64,000 nucleotides of DNA, from positions 37,411-101,410 of the forward strand of contig NZ_JACJVP010000055.1 of assembly GCF_014212125.1 (NCBI RefSeq), in the 5' to 3' direction. This stretch comes from Cohnella nanjingensis. GTDB taxonomy: Bacteria; Bacillota; Bacilli; Paenibacillales; Paenibacillaceae. The translations under genes and the position numbers were made by a program. This document shows positions 8,700 to 17,570 of the stretch, piece by piece; within the stretch, counting starts at the first letter, position 1, and each line of letters begins with the position of its first letter. Under the pieces are notes generated by a model. That model searched no databases and was not told the origin of the DNA. It worked only from the letters and a program-made list of their open reading frames with translations.

Positions 8700-9042
8700 A
8701 AAGCGCCATCAGTCCGCCACGCCACTCGGCCGGCTGTCTGATGGGCATGCTGCCGTTGACCGCGGTATATTTGTTCCTGTAAAAATACTTCATTTAAGGC
8801 ATGGCGGACGGCACGTGAAAGGATAAAGCCGCCGCCGTCCCGGAGGGGAGGCCAAACCGCCAGGTTGCGGTCTGCTCTCCCGAACCGGGCAGAGGCGGTA
8901 GTCGTGCCGTAACGCTTGCCGCAAATCTCCGATTTCTACCGATATCCGTCTCAATCTCGCGACAAGGCTTGACATCCTCCCGGCGAAAAGGTTGAATCAA
9001 GAGTAGTAAACACGCGTCCATATTTCATGCTGGAGGAACGTC
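8700..9042. other. Intergenic stretch before the alpha-galactosidase, no gene seen
   Basis: No open frame here has both a ribosome-binding site and protein-like content. A TTGACA lies at about 8969, but no good -10 stands at the right distance, so a promoter for the downstream gene is only possible. Confidence 0.5.
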
Positions 9043-11232
9043 ATGCCGATCATCCACGATCAAGAACAACGCATTTTCCATTTGCAGACACCGAACACGA
9101 GCTACTTGCTCAAGCTCATCAAGGACGGTCATCCCGCCCACGTCTACTGGGGGCCGAAGCTTCGCTCCGGCGCTTGGCCCGGCATGTTGACGCACCGCGA
9201 GCGGGCGAGCTTCTCGCCGACGCCGTATCCGGAAGACCGGACGATCTCGTTCGATACGCTCCCGCAGGAATATCCCGCGTACGGCACGAGCGACTTCCGC
9301 CATCCGGCTTATCAGGTCAAGCTCGCGAACGGCTCTACGATCACCGAACTGGTGTATGCGAGCCATCGCATCTACGCGGGCAAGCCGGGATTAGAAGGTC
9401 TGCCGGCTACCTATGCGGAGGCGGACGGCGAAGCCGAGACGCTGGAGCTGGAACTGGTCGACGGCGTCGCGGGACTTCGCGCGATCTTGAACTATACGGT
9501 ATTTCGCGATCATGACGCGATCGCCCGTTCCGTGCGCTTCGTCAACGAGAGCGCGGCGCCGGTCGAGCTGCTTCGCGCGCTCAGCGCCAGCGTCGACTTC
9601 AAGCACGATCGCTTCGACATGGTCCATCTGTACGGAGCGTGGGCCAACGAGCGGAGCATGGCCCGCGAGGCGCTGAATCCCGGCATGAAGTCGGTGGAGA
9701 GCCGCAGAGGGTCGAGCTCCCACCAGCACAACCCGTTCATCGCCCTGCTGTCCCCGGACGCGACCGAGCAGGCCGGGGAAGCGTACGGCTTCAGTCTCGT
9801 ATACAGCGGCAGCTTCGTCGCCCAAGCGGAGGTCGACCAATTCCGCACCGCCCGCGTCTCGATCGGGATCAATCCGTTCGACTTCGGCTGGCGGCTCGAA
9901 GCGGGCGCGTCGTTCCAGACGCCGGAAGCCGTGCTCGTCTATTCGGGCGAAGGTCTCGGCGGCATGTCCCGCACATTCCACAAGCTGTACCGCACCCGGC
10001 TCTGCCGCGGCGAATTCCGCGACAAGACCCGGCCCGTGCTGGTCAACAACTGGGAGGCCACGTACTTCGACTTCAATGCCGACAAGATCGCGGGCATCGC
10101 GGCAGAAGCGCAGAAGCTCGGCATCGAGCTGTTCGTGCTGGACGACGGCTGGTTCGGCCATCGCGACGACGACACGACGTCGCTCGGCGATTGGACGGTC
10201 GACCGCAAGAAGCTGCCGGACGGGCTCGAGGATCTGGCGAAGCGCGTGAACGATTACGGTCTGCAGTTCGGGCTCTGGTTCGAGCCGGAGATGGTCTCGC
10301 CGGACAGCGACCTGTACCGCGCGCATCCGGATTGGTGCCTGCACGTGGAAGGCCGCCGGCGGACGAGAGGGCGCAATCAGCTCATCCTCGACTTGTCGCG
10401 CGAAGACGTATGCGACTATCTGATCGAGACGATCGGCGGGGTGCTCGCTTCCGCGCCGATCGCTTACGTGAAGTGGGACATGAACCGGAACATGAGCGAG
10501 ATCGGTTCGGCGCTGCTCCCGCCGGAGCGCCAGCGGGAAACCGCCCACCGCTACATGCTGGGACTGTACCGTCTGCTGGAGACGATCACCTCGCGCTTCC
10601 CGCACATCCTGTTCGAGAGCTGCTCCGGCGGCGGCGGCCGATTCGATCCGGGCATGCTGTATTACATGCCGCAGACCTGGACGAGCGACAACTCGGACGC
10701 CGTTTGCCGACTGAAGATTCAGTACGGCACGAGTCTCGTGTACCCGATCAGCACGATGGGCGCGCACGTCTCGGCGGTGCCGAACCATCAGGTGCACCGG
10801 ATGACGTCGCTGAAGACGCGCGGGGACGTCGCCATGTCCGGCAATTTCGGGTACGAGCTGGACTTGACGAAGTTCTCGGACGAGGAGAAGGAAGAGGTTA
10901 CGCGCCAAGTGGCGCAGTACAAAGAGCTGCGGCAGCTCGTGCAGTTCGGGGACCTCTACCGGTTGCAAAGCCCGTTCGAAGGAAACGTAACGGCTTGGAT
11001 GGTCGTGTCCGAAGACAGGAGCGAAGCGTTCGTCGCCTACTTCCGCGTGCTCGCGCAGCCGAACGAGCCGCTCGAATGGCTGCGGCTCGCCGGTCTCGAC
11101 GCCGACGCGGACTATGAGGTCGTGGAGACGGGAGATCGGTTCGGCGGGGATCAGTTGATGTACGCAGGCTTGGAGATCCCGTCGCTCCATGGCGACTTCC
11201 AGAGCGTCACGTGCCGCTTGCGGAAAGTGTAA
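9043..11232 (+). CDS. Alpha-galactosidase, glycoside hydrolase family 36
   Basis: 729 residues, the length of the well-studied Geobacillus AgaA-type enzymes, which remove terminal alpha-galactosyl units from raffinose-family sugars and melibiose. The catalytic pair is visible: nucleophile Asp479 in KWDMNRNMSE and acid/base Asp549 in SDNSD. Other GH36 motifs are LDDGWFGHRDDDTTSLGDW and GLWFEPEMVSPDSDLY. No signal peptide, so cytoplasmic; it needs sugar imported by another locus. TGGAGGAA lies 7-9 bases before the ATG. It is a single-gene unit with a strong terminator. Confidence 0.96.
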   Translation: MPIIHDQEQRIFHLQTPNTSYLLKLIKDGHPAHVYWGPKLRSGAWPGMLTHRERASFSPTPYPEDRTISFDTLPQEYPAYGTSDFRHPAYQVKLANGSTITELVYASHRIYAGKPGLEGLPATYAEADGEAETLELELVDGVAGLRAILNYTVFRDHDAIARSVRFVNESAAPVELLRALSASVDFKHDRFDMVHLYGAWANERSMAREALNPGMKSVESRRGSSSHQHNPFIALLSPDATEQAGEAYGFSLVYSGSFVAQAEVDQFRTARVSIGINPFDFGWRLEAGASFQTPEAVLVYSGEGLGGMSRTFHKLYRTRLCRGEFRDKTRPVLVNNWEATYFDFNADKIAGIAAEAQKLGIELFVLDDGWFGHRDDDTTSLGDWTVDRKKLPDGLEDLAKRVNDYGLQFGLWFEPEMVSPDSDLYRAHPDWCLHVEGRRRTRGRNQLILDLSREDVCDYLIETIGGVLASAPIAYVKWDMNRNMSEIGSALLPPERQRETAHRYMLGLYRLLETITSRFPHILFESCSGGGGRFDPGMLYYMPQTWTSDNSDAVCRLKIQYGTSLVYPISTMGAHVSAVPNHQVHRMTSLKTRGDVAMSGNFGYELDLTKFSDEEKEEVTRQVAQYKELRQLVQFGDLYRLQSPFEGNVTAWMVVSEDRSEAFVAYFRVLAQPNEPLEWLRLAGLDADADYEVVETGDRFGGDQLMYAGLEIPSLHGDFQSVTCRLRKV

Positions 11233-11244
11233 GCGAACGACAGA

Positions 11245-11280
11245 AGGGCAGTTCCGACGGTGTCGGAACTGCCCTTTTTC
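11245..11280 (+). terminator. Terminator after the alpha-galactosidase gene
   Basis: AGGGCAGTTCCGAC pairs perfectly with GTCGGAACTGCCCT around GGT, followed by TTTTTC. Confidence 0.92.
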
Positions 11281-11386
11281 AATGACGATCAAGAATGATC
11301 TCTATACGTTAAGGCATCAACATAGGATAAAGGGCATCATGTCCGCGCCAGAACGGCGCCGGACGCCGAAGCGAGCATACGGCCGA

Positions 11387-11980
11387 TTATTCGGCCATGC
11401 CGACATTGAGTTCTTCGGTGCCGCTCAAGCCGCGGGCGATCGCCTTCTTGCGGGCGCGGAATCTCCGGACCTTGATCAGGTTGCCGCAAAGCTTGTCGTC
11501 GCAGAAGCGCTTGGAACGATTGCGGGTGTCGTCGTAGTACACCCACATGCAGTCGGAATTGTCGCAGATGCGGATGCGCCGCGGTTCGCCCTCGGACAGG
11601 GTCGCCGCGAAGGAAGCCGCGATCTCCGCGCGGATCTGCCGCCAATCGCGGCCCGCAGGCAGCGACTCGACGCGATAGGAGCCGTCGGACGCCGTCAAAG
11701 AACGGATCGACATGCCTTCGGCCAAGAACCGGTTCAATTCGATCAAGTCCTCCGGACCGGGGACTGATTCGGAAGCATAAGCGCTCACCATGCGCAGAAT
11801 TAGATATCGGAGCTGCTTAAGCCGTCTGAGTTCGTCGGGCGTCGGGTAAGCCGTGGGCGGCAGTTCGTGCCGTCTGAGCCACTCTTCGACCCAAGCCGGA
11901 TCCGTCAGCCAATCTTCGGACACCCCGCTGCCTCGCCAATCATGACATTCGCTGTTCGCAAAATCAATCCATAACCTCAT
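11387..11980 (-). CDS. CGNR zinc-finger / ABATE-type putative regulator
   Basis: 197 residues. The N-terminus (RLWIDFANSE) matches the ABATE stress-linked domain, and the C-terminus has the CGNR zinc knuckle: ICDNSDC, then FCDDKLCGNLIKVRRFRAR. Such proteins are thought to be DNA-binding regulators, though few have been studied. ATG 11980 is preferred over an upstream in-frame start because GAGGTG lies 5 bases before it. Four copies of a GCGGT(A/T)A-type motif lie in its upstream region (12022-12080), possible operators for this protein or the divergent DinB-like gene. Confidence 0.85.
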   Translation of the reverse strand: MRLWIDFANSECHDWRGSGVSEDWLTDPAWVEEWLRRHELPPTAYPTPDELRRLKQLRYLILRMVSAYASESVPGPEDLIELNRFLAEGMSIRSLTASDGSYRVESLPAGRDWRQIRAEIAASFAATLSEGEPRRIRICDNSDCMWVYYDDTRNRSKRFCDDKLCGNLIKVRRFRARKKAIARGLSGTEELNVGMAE

Positions 11981-12021
11981 ATCCGCACCTCGCTTTCTCC
12001 TAATATAATATAACACATTAA

Positions 12022-12080
12022 TGCGGTAAAGCGGTAGCCCTTATAAAGCGGTAACGCGATAATTGTTTTTAGCGGTTAAG
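12022..12080. promoter_or_regulatory. Repeated GCGGTWA motifs between the CGNR and DinB-like genes
   Basis: GCGGTA occurs near 12023, 12031 and 12048 and GCGGTT near 12072, all in the same direction, in an otherwise AT-rich spacer. On the minus strand an AT-rich TATATT-like -10 lies between these repeats and the CGNR start, so they sit where an operator or activator site of that promoter would be. The regulator is not known. Confidence 0.4.
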
Positions 12081-12091
12081 CGCTAATCCTT

Positions 12092-12119
12092 GTTGATTTG
12101 CACAAAATTGTGGTATGAT
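12092..12119 (+). promoter_or_regulatory. Putative extended -10 promoter for the DinB-like gene
   Basis: TGGTATGAT (TGn plus TATGAT at 12114-12119) with a TTGATT-like -35 at 12093-12098 and a 15-base spacer. The extended TG would compensate for the weak -35. Confidence 0.45.
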
Positions 12120-12190
12120 CTGTTTTGTAATCATTAAAATGGTTTAAGAAGATTACATTAAACAAATCACCCACGCGGGAGGAGAAGCGC

Positions 12191-12682
12191 ATGAGCAGAC
12201 TTGAACTCTTGAAGCAGTATTGGGACTTTACGTACGATCAGGAAGACTGGTTCCCGCCGCTGAAGGACGCGCTGAACGGCGTTACGGCAGCGCAGGCGGA
12301 CTGGCGTCCGGAGGGCGAAGCCGCGAATACGATTCGCGCGACCGTTCACCATCTGGTCTTCTACAAAGAGCGGTTCCTGCAAGCGCTTCAAACCGGAGAC
12401 GCGGGTTATCCGCCCGGGCTGACGAACGACGATACGTTCAGGGCGGACGGCACGGACGAGGCATCCTGGACGGCGGTGAGGGCGCGGCTCGAAGCCGCGC
12501 ACCGGAGCTTGCGCGCCCTCCTCGGCGCGATGACCGAATCGGACCTCGAGAAACGGGTGCCGAAGACGGAGACCGGCCAGTGGTTCATGAGCCTTATCGC
12601 GCACGACGCCTACCACACCGGGGAGATCGTCCAGATCCGCAAGCTGCAGGGCTCCTGGCCGGCCCGCAGGTCGTTCGAGTAG
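12191..12682 (+). CDS. DinB/YfiT-like four-helix metal-dependent protein
   Basis: 163-residue DinB-superfamily protein. This fold binds a divalent metal through three histidines, and known members include thiol S-transferases of the bacillithiol/mycothiol type. The expected ligands are visible: His53/His54 in TVHHLVFY and His138/His142 in HDAYHTGEI. GGGAGGAG lies 6 bases before the ATG. It stands alone between the CGNR regulator and pgi. The substrate cannot be told from sequence. Confidence 0.85.
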   Translation: MSRLELLKQYWDFTYDQEDWFPPLKDALNGVTAAQADWRPEGEAANTIRATVHHLVFYKERFLQALQTGDAGYPPGLTNDDTFRADGTDEASWTAVRARLEAAHRSLRALLGAMTESDLEKRVPKTETGQWFMSLIAHDAYHTGEIVQIRKLQGSWPARRSFE

Positions 12683-12723
12683 GACGAAGACGGCGCCAAC
12701 GCCTCCATCTCCTTCCGGTCAAC

Positions 12724-12752
12724 TTGTGCCGCGGGACAAATTTAAGTATTCT
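12724..12752 (+). promoter_or_regulatory. Putative sigma-A promoter for pgi
   Basis: TTGTGC at 12724-12729, a 17-base spacer, TATTCT at 12747-12752, ending 58 bases before the pgi start. Confidence 0.4.
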
Positions 12753-12810
12753 AGAGCTACGTGCCTCAACGAAGCGGCCAACATTGACTGAGAGGGGTTT
12801 GAAGGAAAAG

Positions 12811-14160
12811 ATGAGCCAAAGCATTCGTCTCGATTATTCAAAAGCACTGCAGTTCGTCGGTCAGCACGAGATCGACAACCTGGCGCCCGCCGTCAAGCTG
12901 GCCCATGAGCAGCTACATAACGGTACCGGCACAGGTTCGGACTATCTCGGCTGGATCAACCTGCCGTTCGATTACGACAAGGCGGAGTTCGCCCGCATCC
13001 AGCAGGCGGCGAAGCGGATCCAATCCGACTCCGAGGCGCTTGTCGTCATCGGCATCGGCGGCTCCTATCTCGGCGCCCGGGCGGCGATCGAGATGCTGTC
13101 GCACTCGTTCTACAACACGCTGACGAAGGAGCAGCGCAAGACGCCGCAGATCTTCTTCGCCGGCAACAATATCAGCTCCACCTACGTGACGCACCTGCTG
13201 CAAGCGCTCGAAGGCAAGGACTGGTCGATCAACGTCATCTCCAAGTCCGGCACGACGACCGAACCCGCGATCGCCTTCCGAATCTTCCGCGAGGCGCTGG
13301 AGAAGAAATACGGCAAAGAAGCGGCGAAGAAGCGCATCTACGCGACGACCGACAAGGCGCGAGGCGCGCTCAAGACGCTGTCCGACGCGGAAGGCTACGA
13401 GACGTTCGTCATTCCGGACGACGTCGGCGGCCGCTATTCCGTCCTGACGGCCGTCGGCCTGCTGCCGATCGCGACGGCGGGCATCGACATCGAGGCCATC
13501 ATGAAGGGCGCCCAAGACGCGGCTACGGAGTTGAACAATCCGAACCTGGCCGAGAACCCGGCATACCAGTACGCGGCGATCCGCAACGCGCTGTACCGCA
13601 AGGGCAAGGAGATCGAGATTCTCGTTAACTACGAGCCGGGCCTGCACTTCGTATCCGAATGGTGGAAGCAGCTGTACGGCGAGAGCGAAGGCAAGGACTA
13701 CAAGGGTATCTACCCGGCGTCCGTCGACTTCTCCACCGACCTGCACTCCATGGGGCAGTTCGTACAGGAAGGCAACCGCATCATCTTCGAGACGGTGCTC
13801 CAGGTGGGCGAAGTGCAAGACCAGATCACGATTCAGCGCGACGAGGCGGACTTGGACGGCCTGAACTTCCTCACCGGCAAGACGCTGGACTTCGTGAACA
13901 AGAAGGCGTTCGAGGGTACAATCCTGGCGCACACGGACGGCCAAGTGCCGAACCTGGTCGTGCAATTGCCGGATCTGACGCCGCATACGTTCGGCCAGCT
14001 CGTCTACTTCTTCGAGATCGCATGCGGCGTGAGCGGCTACCTGCTCGGCGTCAATCCGTTCGACCAGCCGGGCGTCGAAGCCTACAAGGTGAACATGTTC
14101 GCCCTGCTGGGCAAGCCCGGCTTCGAGGACAAGAAGAAGGAACTGGAAGCGCGCCTGTAA
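12811..14160 (+). CDS. pgi: Glucose-6-phosphate isomerase
   Basis: 449 residues, the usual length of the short Firmicute enzyme. It interconverts glucose-6-phosphate and fructose-6-phosphate in glycolysis and supplies sugar phosphates for envelope polymers. Signatures visible are the phosphate-binding GIGGSYLGARAAIEML, SKSGTTTEPAIAFRIF, FSTDLHSMGQ and the C-terminal NPFDQPGVEAYK. The frame runs open far upstream, but ATG 12811 fits the family N-terminus (FDYSKAL-type, here LDYSKALQFV) and is preceded by AAGGAA. A terminator follows at 14178. Confidence 0.97.
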   Translation: MSQSIRLDYSKALQFVGQHEIDNLAPAVKLAHEQLHNGTGTGSDYLGWINLPFDYDKAEFARIQQAAKRIQSDSEALVVIGIGGSYLGARAAIEMLSHSFYNTLTKEQRKTPQIFFAGNNISSTYVTHLLQALEGKDWSINVISKSGTTTEPAIAFRIFREALEKKYGKEAAKKRIYATTDKARGALKTLSDAEGYETFVIPDDVGGRYSVLTAVGLLPIATAGIDIEAIMKGAQDAATELNNPNLAENPAYQYAAIRNALYRKGKEIEILVNYEPGLHFVSEWWKQLYGESEGKDYKGIYPASVDFSTDLHSMGQFVQEGNRIIFETVLQVGEVQDQITIQRDEADLDGLNFLTGKTLDFVNKKAFEGTILAHTDGQVPNLVVQLPDLTPHTFGQLVYFFEIACGVSGYLLGVNPFDQPGVEAYKVNMFALLGKPGFEDKKKELEARL

Positions 14161-14177
14161 GCTTAATCGCTAACGTC

Positions 14178-14220
14178 AAGAGGCTGTTCCAAGGTGATCC
14201 GACCTTGGGGCAGCCTCTTT
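14178..14220 (+). terminator. Terminator after pgi
   Basis: AAGAGGCTGTTCCAAGGT pairs with ACCTTGGGGCAGCCTCTT around GATCCG, with a short T-run at the end. Confidence 0.8.
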
Positions 14221-14930
14221 GGCTTGGGAGAAGCGGACCGGGGGATCGCGAAGGGCGGTGTGCGTGGGGAAGAAGTTTAGGGGATTGCGAAGCGGCAATG
14301 CTCCCGGGCGAGACGAATCCGGCAGCGGGCGGCAGACGAGCCCGCCAACGGGCCGATTCCGGTCCCGACCCAGGGGGCCCCCGGGCGGAGGTGCCGGACG
14401 TCTATCCCGGAATGGCGGGACGACGGCAGCCGTCATTCCGGCAGGGGAGCGGCGGGCGAACCCGGACGCGGCTAGGCGGATCGGCCCAAGACGAGCAGCA
14501 TTGGTTCGCGCGGCGGCGGTACGGGACCGAGAGACGCCGGACGACATGCTTTTCATTTAACAAACATCTGGAACGGCTTGCGATCAGCGTTTACAAATGC
14601 CCGGATTTCGGGTTTCGCCCGGATGGCGGTTCTTCCGAAGCTTGCTTGCCGGAGGAATTCCGCGAAGGAATTGTTGCTCTGCCGCCGCTTTATCCCGATT
14701 CAAGAACGGCCGCTATGGGTATAACGGTTCGGTCTTCGGGCGTCCGCGATTCGACATTCGCTCGGGGAGACTCGCCAGCTTTTTGGGCAGCGACGTGCCG
14801 AAAGGACTAACTCTCGCGAACGTGCGTGCGGCAAGGCCCAGCCGGCCGGCTTCCGCGAACCGACGCGGAACCTGCGCATAGCCGCGGAAATCCAGCAGCG
14901 GCGCGCATTGGCGGCGATCGGACCGTTCAT
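14221..14930. other. 710-base GC-rich stretch without a convincing gene
   Basis: Open frames exist on both strands, but none has a ribosome-binding site or protein-like composition; their length is explained by high GC. A short minus-strand frame near 14700-14930 reads somewhat like a protein tail (RFAEAGRLGLAARTF) but has no start. It may hold degraded coding sequence. Confidence 0.5.
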
Positions 14931-14945
14931 GCTAAAGTCTCTATT

Positions 14946-15094
14946 TTTTCTGAAAATTTAATTACCATTTTCAAGTAATAAAACCTTTTCACATCCATAA
15001 AAAGAAGAAAACTGGATGGGAAATGTTCCCTTCTCGTCGTACGACGCCGTTTCGTGAATGGGGATAATTTCCTTTCTTTATTTTCAGAAAATAA
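14946..15094. promoter_or_regulatory. Paired TTTTC(A/T)GAAAA palindromes upstream of the polysaccharide locus
   Basis: A perfect 17-base palindrome, TTATTTTCAGAAAATAA, lies at 15078-15094, and a related TTTTCTGAAAA at 14946-14956. The centres are 135 bases apart in an AT-rich region that contrasts with the GC-rich flanks. A CATAAT -10-like element follows near 15154, before the TTG start at 15194. They look like operators for a dimeric regulator of the operon; the protein is not identified. Confidence 0.4.
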
Positions 15095-15193
15095 TCGTGT
15101 CGGTCTAAACCAATTTAAGCCTTTCCTCTCTCCATCGGCCGGAAAGGGGTGTGACATAATGTTGACAAGACCGCTAGGAAAGGGGAGTGAAGC

Positions 15194-15973
15194 TTGGTTG
15201 ACCTGCATAGTCACATTCTTCCCGGGATAGACGACGGTCCGACGACTTGGGAGGAGAGTCTCGAGATGGCCCGGATGGCCGTACGCGAAGGAATCGAGAT
15301 CGTCTACGCGACCCCGCATCATCTCCTGCCCCCTTACGACAACGATCGCTCCCGGATCTTGAAGGCGGTCGCGAAGCTCGGGGATGCGCTCCGGGCGGCG
15401 CGCATTCCGCTGCAAGTCCGTGCCGGCCAAGAGATTCGGATGACGCCGGAATGGCTTCGCGAAGCTTACGAAGGCAGGCTGCTGCCGCTCTCCGGCACCT
15501 CCTATGCGCTCATTGAACTGCCATCCGCCGGGATACCCGAGCATTTGGCGCACGCGGTGCACGAGATGGGCATTCTGGGTTGGCAGCCCATCATCGCGCA
15601 TCCGGAGCGGAACCGGGAGATCGCCCGGCATCCGGAGCGGCTCCGGCCGTTCGTCGAGGCGGGCGCGCTCTGCCAATTGACCTCTCATTCCTTGACCGGG
15701 CGGTTCGGCAACGAGACCCAGGCGGCCGCCATGTCCTTGTGCAAGCGCGGATTGGTTCACCTGGTCGCATCCGACGCCCACGATTGCAAGCGGAGGCCGT
15801 TCGAACTGCGCGCGGCCTACGACGTCCTCGAAGGGCGGTTCGGCAAGCTCTATGTCCAGCGGCTCGAGCGGAACGCCAGACAGATCGCCGGCGGCAAGCG
15901 GGCGGAAGCTTCCTCCGCGGCCCGGCGGCGGCCATGGACCAGCGTGCTCGCGGGATGGGTGAATGGACGATAA
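15194..15973 (+). CDS. CpsB/YwqE-type tyrosine-protein phosphatase, PHP family
   Basis: 259-residue metal-dependent phosphatase that removes phosphate from the partner tyrosine kinase and so tunes polysaccharide production. PHP metal ligands are visible in order: DLHSHILPGIDDG at the N-terminus, YATPHH, the E of GQEIRMTP, IAHPERN and SDAHDCK. It starts with TTG 15194 after GGAAAGGGGAG. It is the first gene of the polysaccharide locus and precedes the CapA/CapB pair, the usual setting of this family in Bacillales. Confidence 0.93.
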   Translation: MVDLHSHILPGIDDGPTTWEESLEMARMAVREGIEIVYATPHHLLPPYDNDRSRILKAVAKLGDALRAARIPLQVRAGQEIRMTPEWLREAYEGRLLPLSGTSYALIELPSAGIPEHLAHAVHEMGILGWQPIIAHPERNREIARHPERLRPFVEAGALCQLTSHSLTGRFGNETQAAAMSLCKRGLVHLVASDAHDCKRRPFELRAAYDVLEGRFGKLYVQRLERNARQIAGGKRAEASSAARRRPWTSVLAGWVNGR

Positions 15974-16078
15974 CAAATCGGAAAATTCGGAATTATCAAA
16001 GTATAAAGCGAAGGAGGCCCGATCGCTCACAGTTGCAACGCAATCCCCCACAAACCTACGAGAGAGACGGGAGGCTGA

Positions 16079-16828
16079 ATGGTGAATGTTGATCTGGATT
16101 TGAAACAGGTGCTGTCCCTGATGCGCAAACGGTGGTGGCTGATCGCGATCATCACCTTGCTCGGCACATCGGCGGTGGGCGTGTACAGTACCTTGTTCTT
16201 GAAGCCCGTCTATCAGGCTTCGACCAAGCTGATCGTCAACACGGCATCGGATATCGGCGGTTTCAAGCTCGATCTGAATCTGATCAACTCGAATATCAGC
16301 TTGATCAGCACGTACAAAGAGATCATCCGCACGCCGGCGATCATGGATCTCGTCTCGGAGCACCCGGAGCTCGGCGTCACCTCGGACGAACTGATCCGCA
16401 ATATCGGATTCAGCTCCGTGAACGGCACGCAGGTGGTTACGCTCACTTATCCGGACCATGACTACAAGAAAGCGGCGAAGATCGTCAACGAAGTGTCGGT
16501 CGTCTTCCAGCAGGAGATTCCGAGCATCATGAAGGTCGACAACGTGTACCTGCTGAACAAGGCGGACGTCGACAAGCAGCCTGCGCCTTTCAAGCCGAAC
16601 AAGAAGCTCCACACGGCCGCAGGCTTCGTCGTCTTCCTGCTGATCGGCATCGGCACGGTGCTGCTGCTGGACTTCTTCGACGACACGCTGAAGAGCGAGT
16701 CGGACGTGGCGGCCGTGCTCGGACTGCCGACATTGATCGTCATCCCGAAGATGAAGCCGGTGAACGAATCGCCGCCGAACCCGCCGAATTCGCCCAAAGT
16801 CGCGGAAGACAACAAGAAAGCGGGGTGA
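16079..16828 (+). CDS. Wzz/CapA-type chain-length and kinase-modulator membrane protein (YveK-like)
   Basis: 249 residues. It has a Wzz domain flanked by two membrane helices, about residues 20-40 (WWLIAIITLLGTSAVGVYS) and 178-198 (HTAAGFVVFLLIGIGTVLLL), with the extracellular part between. In Firmicutes this protein is split from its cytoplasmic kinase, the next gene, and activates it while regulating polymer length. The C-terminus is Pro/Asn-rich. GGGAGG lies 4 bases before ATG 16079 and 7 before GTG 16082, so translation may start at either. Confidence 0.92.
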   Translation: MVNVDLDLKQVLSLMRKRWWLIAIITLLGTSAVGVYSTLFLKPVYQASTKLIVNTASDIGGFKLDLNLINSNISLISTYKEIIRTPAIMDLVSEHPELGVTSDELIRNIGFSSVNGTQVVTLTYPDHDYKKAAKIVNEVSVVFQQEIPSIMKVDNVYLLNKADVDKQPAPFKPNKKLHTAAGFVVFLLIGIGTVLLLDFFDDTLKSESDVAAVLGLPTLIVIPKMKPVNESPPNPPNSPKVAEDNKKAG

Positions 16829-16832
16829 CGGG

Positions 16833-17513
16833 ATGTCGAGATTAACGGAAAGCCGAAAACGCATCATCACGGATCGCCAGCCCAAGTCGCCGGTCGCCGA
16901 AGCTTACCGCACGCTCCGCACGAATCTGCAGTACTCGGGGCTCGACGAGCCGATCCGCACGCTCATGGTGACGTCGGCCGCGCCGCAGGAAGGCAAGTCG
17001 ACGACGATCAACAACCTGGCCGTCGCCTACGCCCAGGGAGACTGCAGAGTGCTGCTGCTGGACGCGGACATGCGCAAGCCGACGGCGCACTTCGCCTTCG
17101 GCCTGTCCAACCGGTTCGGCCTCAGCAGCGTCTTGGCCGGCCAGAGCGAACTGCTCGAAGCGGTGCAGTCGACCCACGTGCACAACCTGTCGGTGCTCAC
17201 CTCGGGCGCCACGCCGCCGAATCCGGCGGAGATGCTAGCTTCGCGGAAGATGGACAAGCTCCTGGCGGATCTGCGGGAGCGCTACGATCTGATCCTGATC
17301 GACACGCCGCCCGTGCTGGCCGTGAGCGACGCGCAGATCGTCTCGACGAAGTGCGAAGGCGTGCTGCTCGTCGTCAAAGCCGGCGAGCTGAAGCGCGGAC
17401 CCGCGCTGCGGGCGAAGGAGCAGCTTTCCTTCGTGGGCGCCCGGATGCTGGGCGTCGTCCTGAACCAGGCGAAAGGCAAGGATGCCGGACATTATTACAA
17501 CTACAACGCCTAA
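16833..17513 (+). CDS. CpsD/CapB-family tyrosine-protein kinase (YwqD-like)
   Basis: 226-residue BY-kinase. Walker A lies at about residues 49-57 (AAPQEGKST), Walker A' at about 74-81 (LLLDADMRKP), and Walker B in LILIDTPPV. The C-terminal autophosphorylation cluster ends the protein as HYYNYNA (Tyr221, 222, 224). It starts 4 bases after the CapA stop. It works with CapA as activator and the PHP protein as phosphatase to control polymerisation and export. Confidence 0.95.
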   Translation: MSRLTESRKRIITDRQPKSPVAEAYRTLRTNLQYSGLDEPIRTLMVTSAAPQEGKSTTINNLAVAYAQGDCRVLLLDADMRKPTAHFAFGLSNRFGLSSVLAGQSELLEAVQSTHVHNLSVLTSGATPPNPAEMLASRKMDKLLADLRERYDLILIDTPPVLAVSDAQIVSTKCEGVLLVVKAGELKRGPALRAKEQLSFVGARMLGVVLNQAKGKDAGHYYNYNA

Positions 17514-17570
17514 ACTCGCTTAGCTCGTCTAGAGAAATGCCCTTAACGGGACCTATAGGAGGGAAACAGC

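Noticed and set aside
8303..8725. 140-residue minus-strand protein with 17-residue repeats
   Set aside because: The frame is open only because the 51-bp repeat is a multiple of three. The possible GTG start has no ribosome site, and the composition is not protein-like.
9391..11292. 633-residue minus-strand frame opposite the alpha-galactosidase
   Set aside because: Arg/Asp/Val-rich shadow of the GH36 gene, without a ribosome site.
12220..12810. Upstream extension of pgi
   Set aside because: The open frame overlaps the DinB-like gene out of frame and matches nothing. ATG 12811 gives the normal 449-residue enzyme.
14700..14930. Minus-strand fragment resembling a protein tail
   Set aside because: One frame reads plausibly for about 60 residues, but it lacks a start and a ribosome site and matches no family I know.
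14927..16885. Long minus-strand frame opposite the PHP phosphatase and CapA genes
   Set aside because: It is a shadow of high-GC coding sequence. The plus strand has clear family motifs and ribosome sites.
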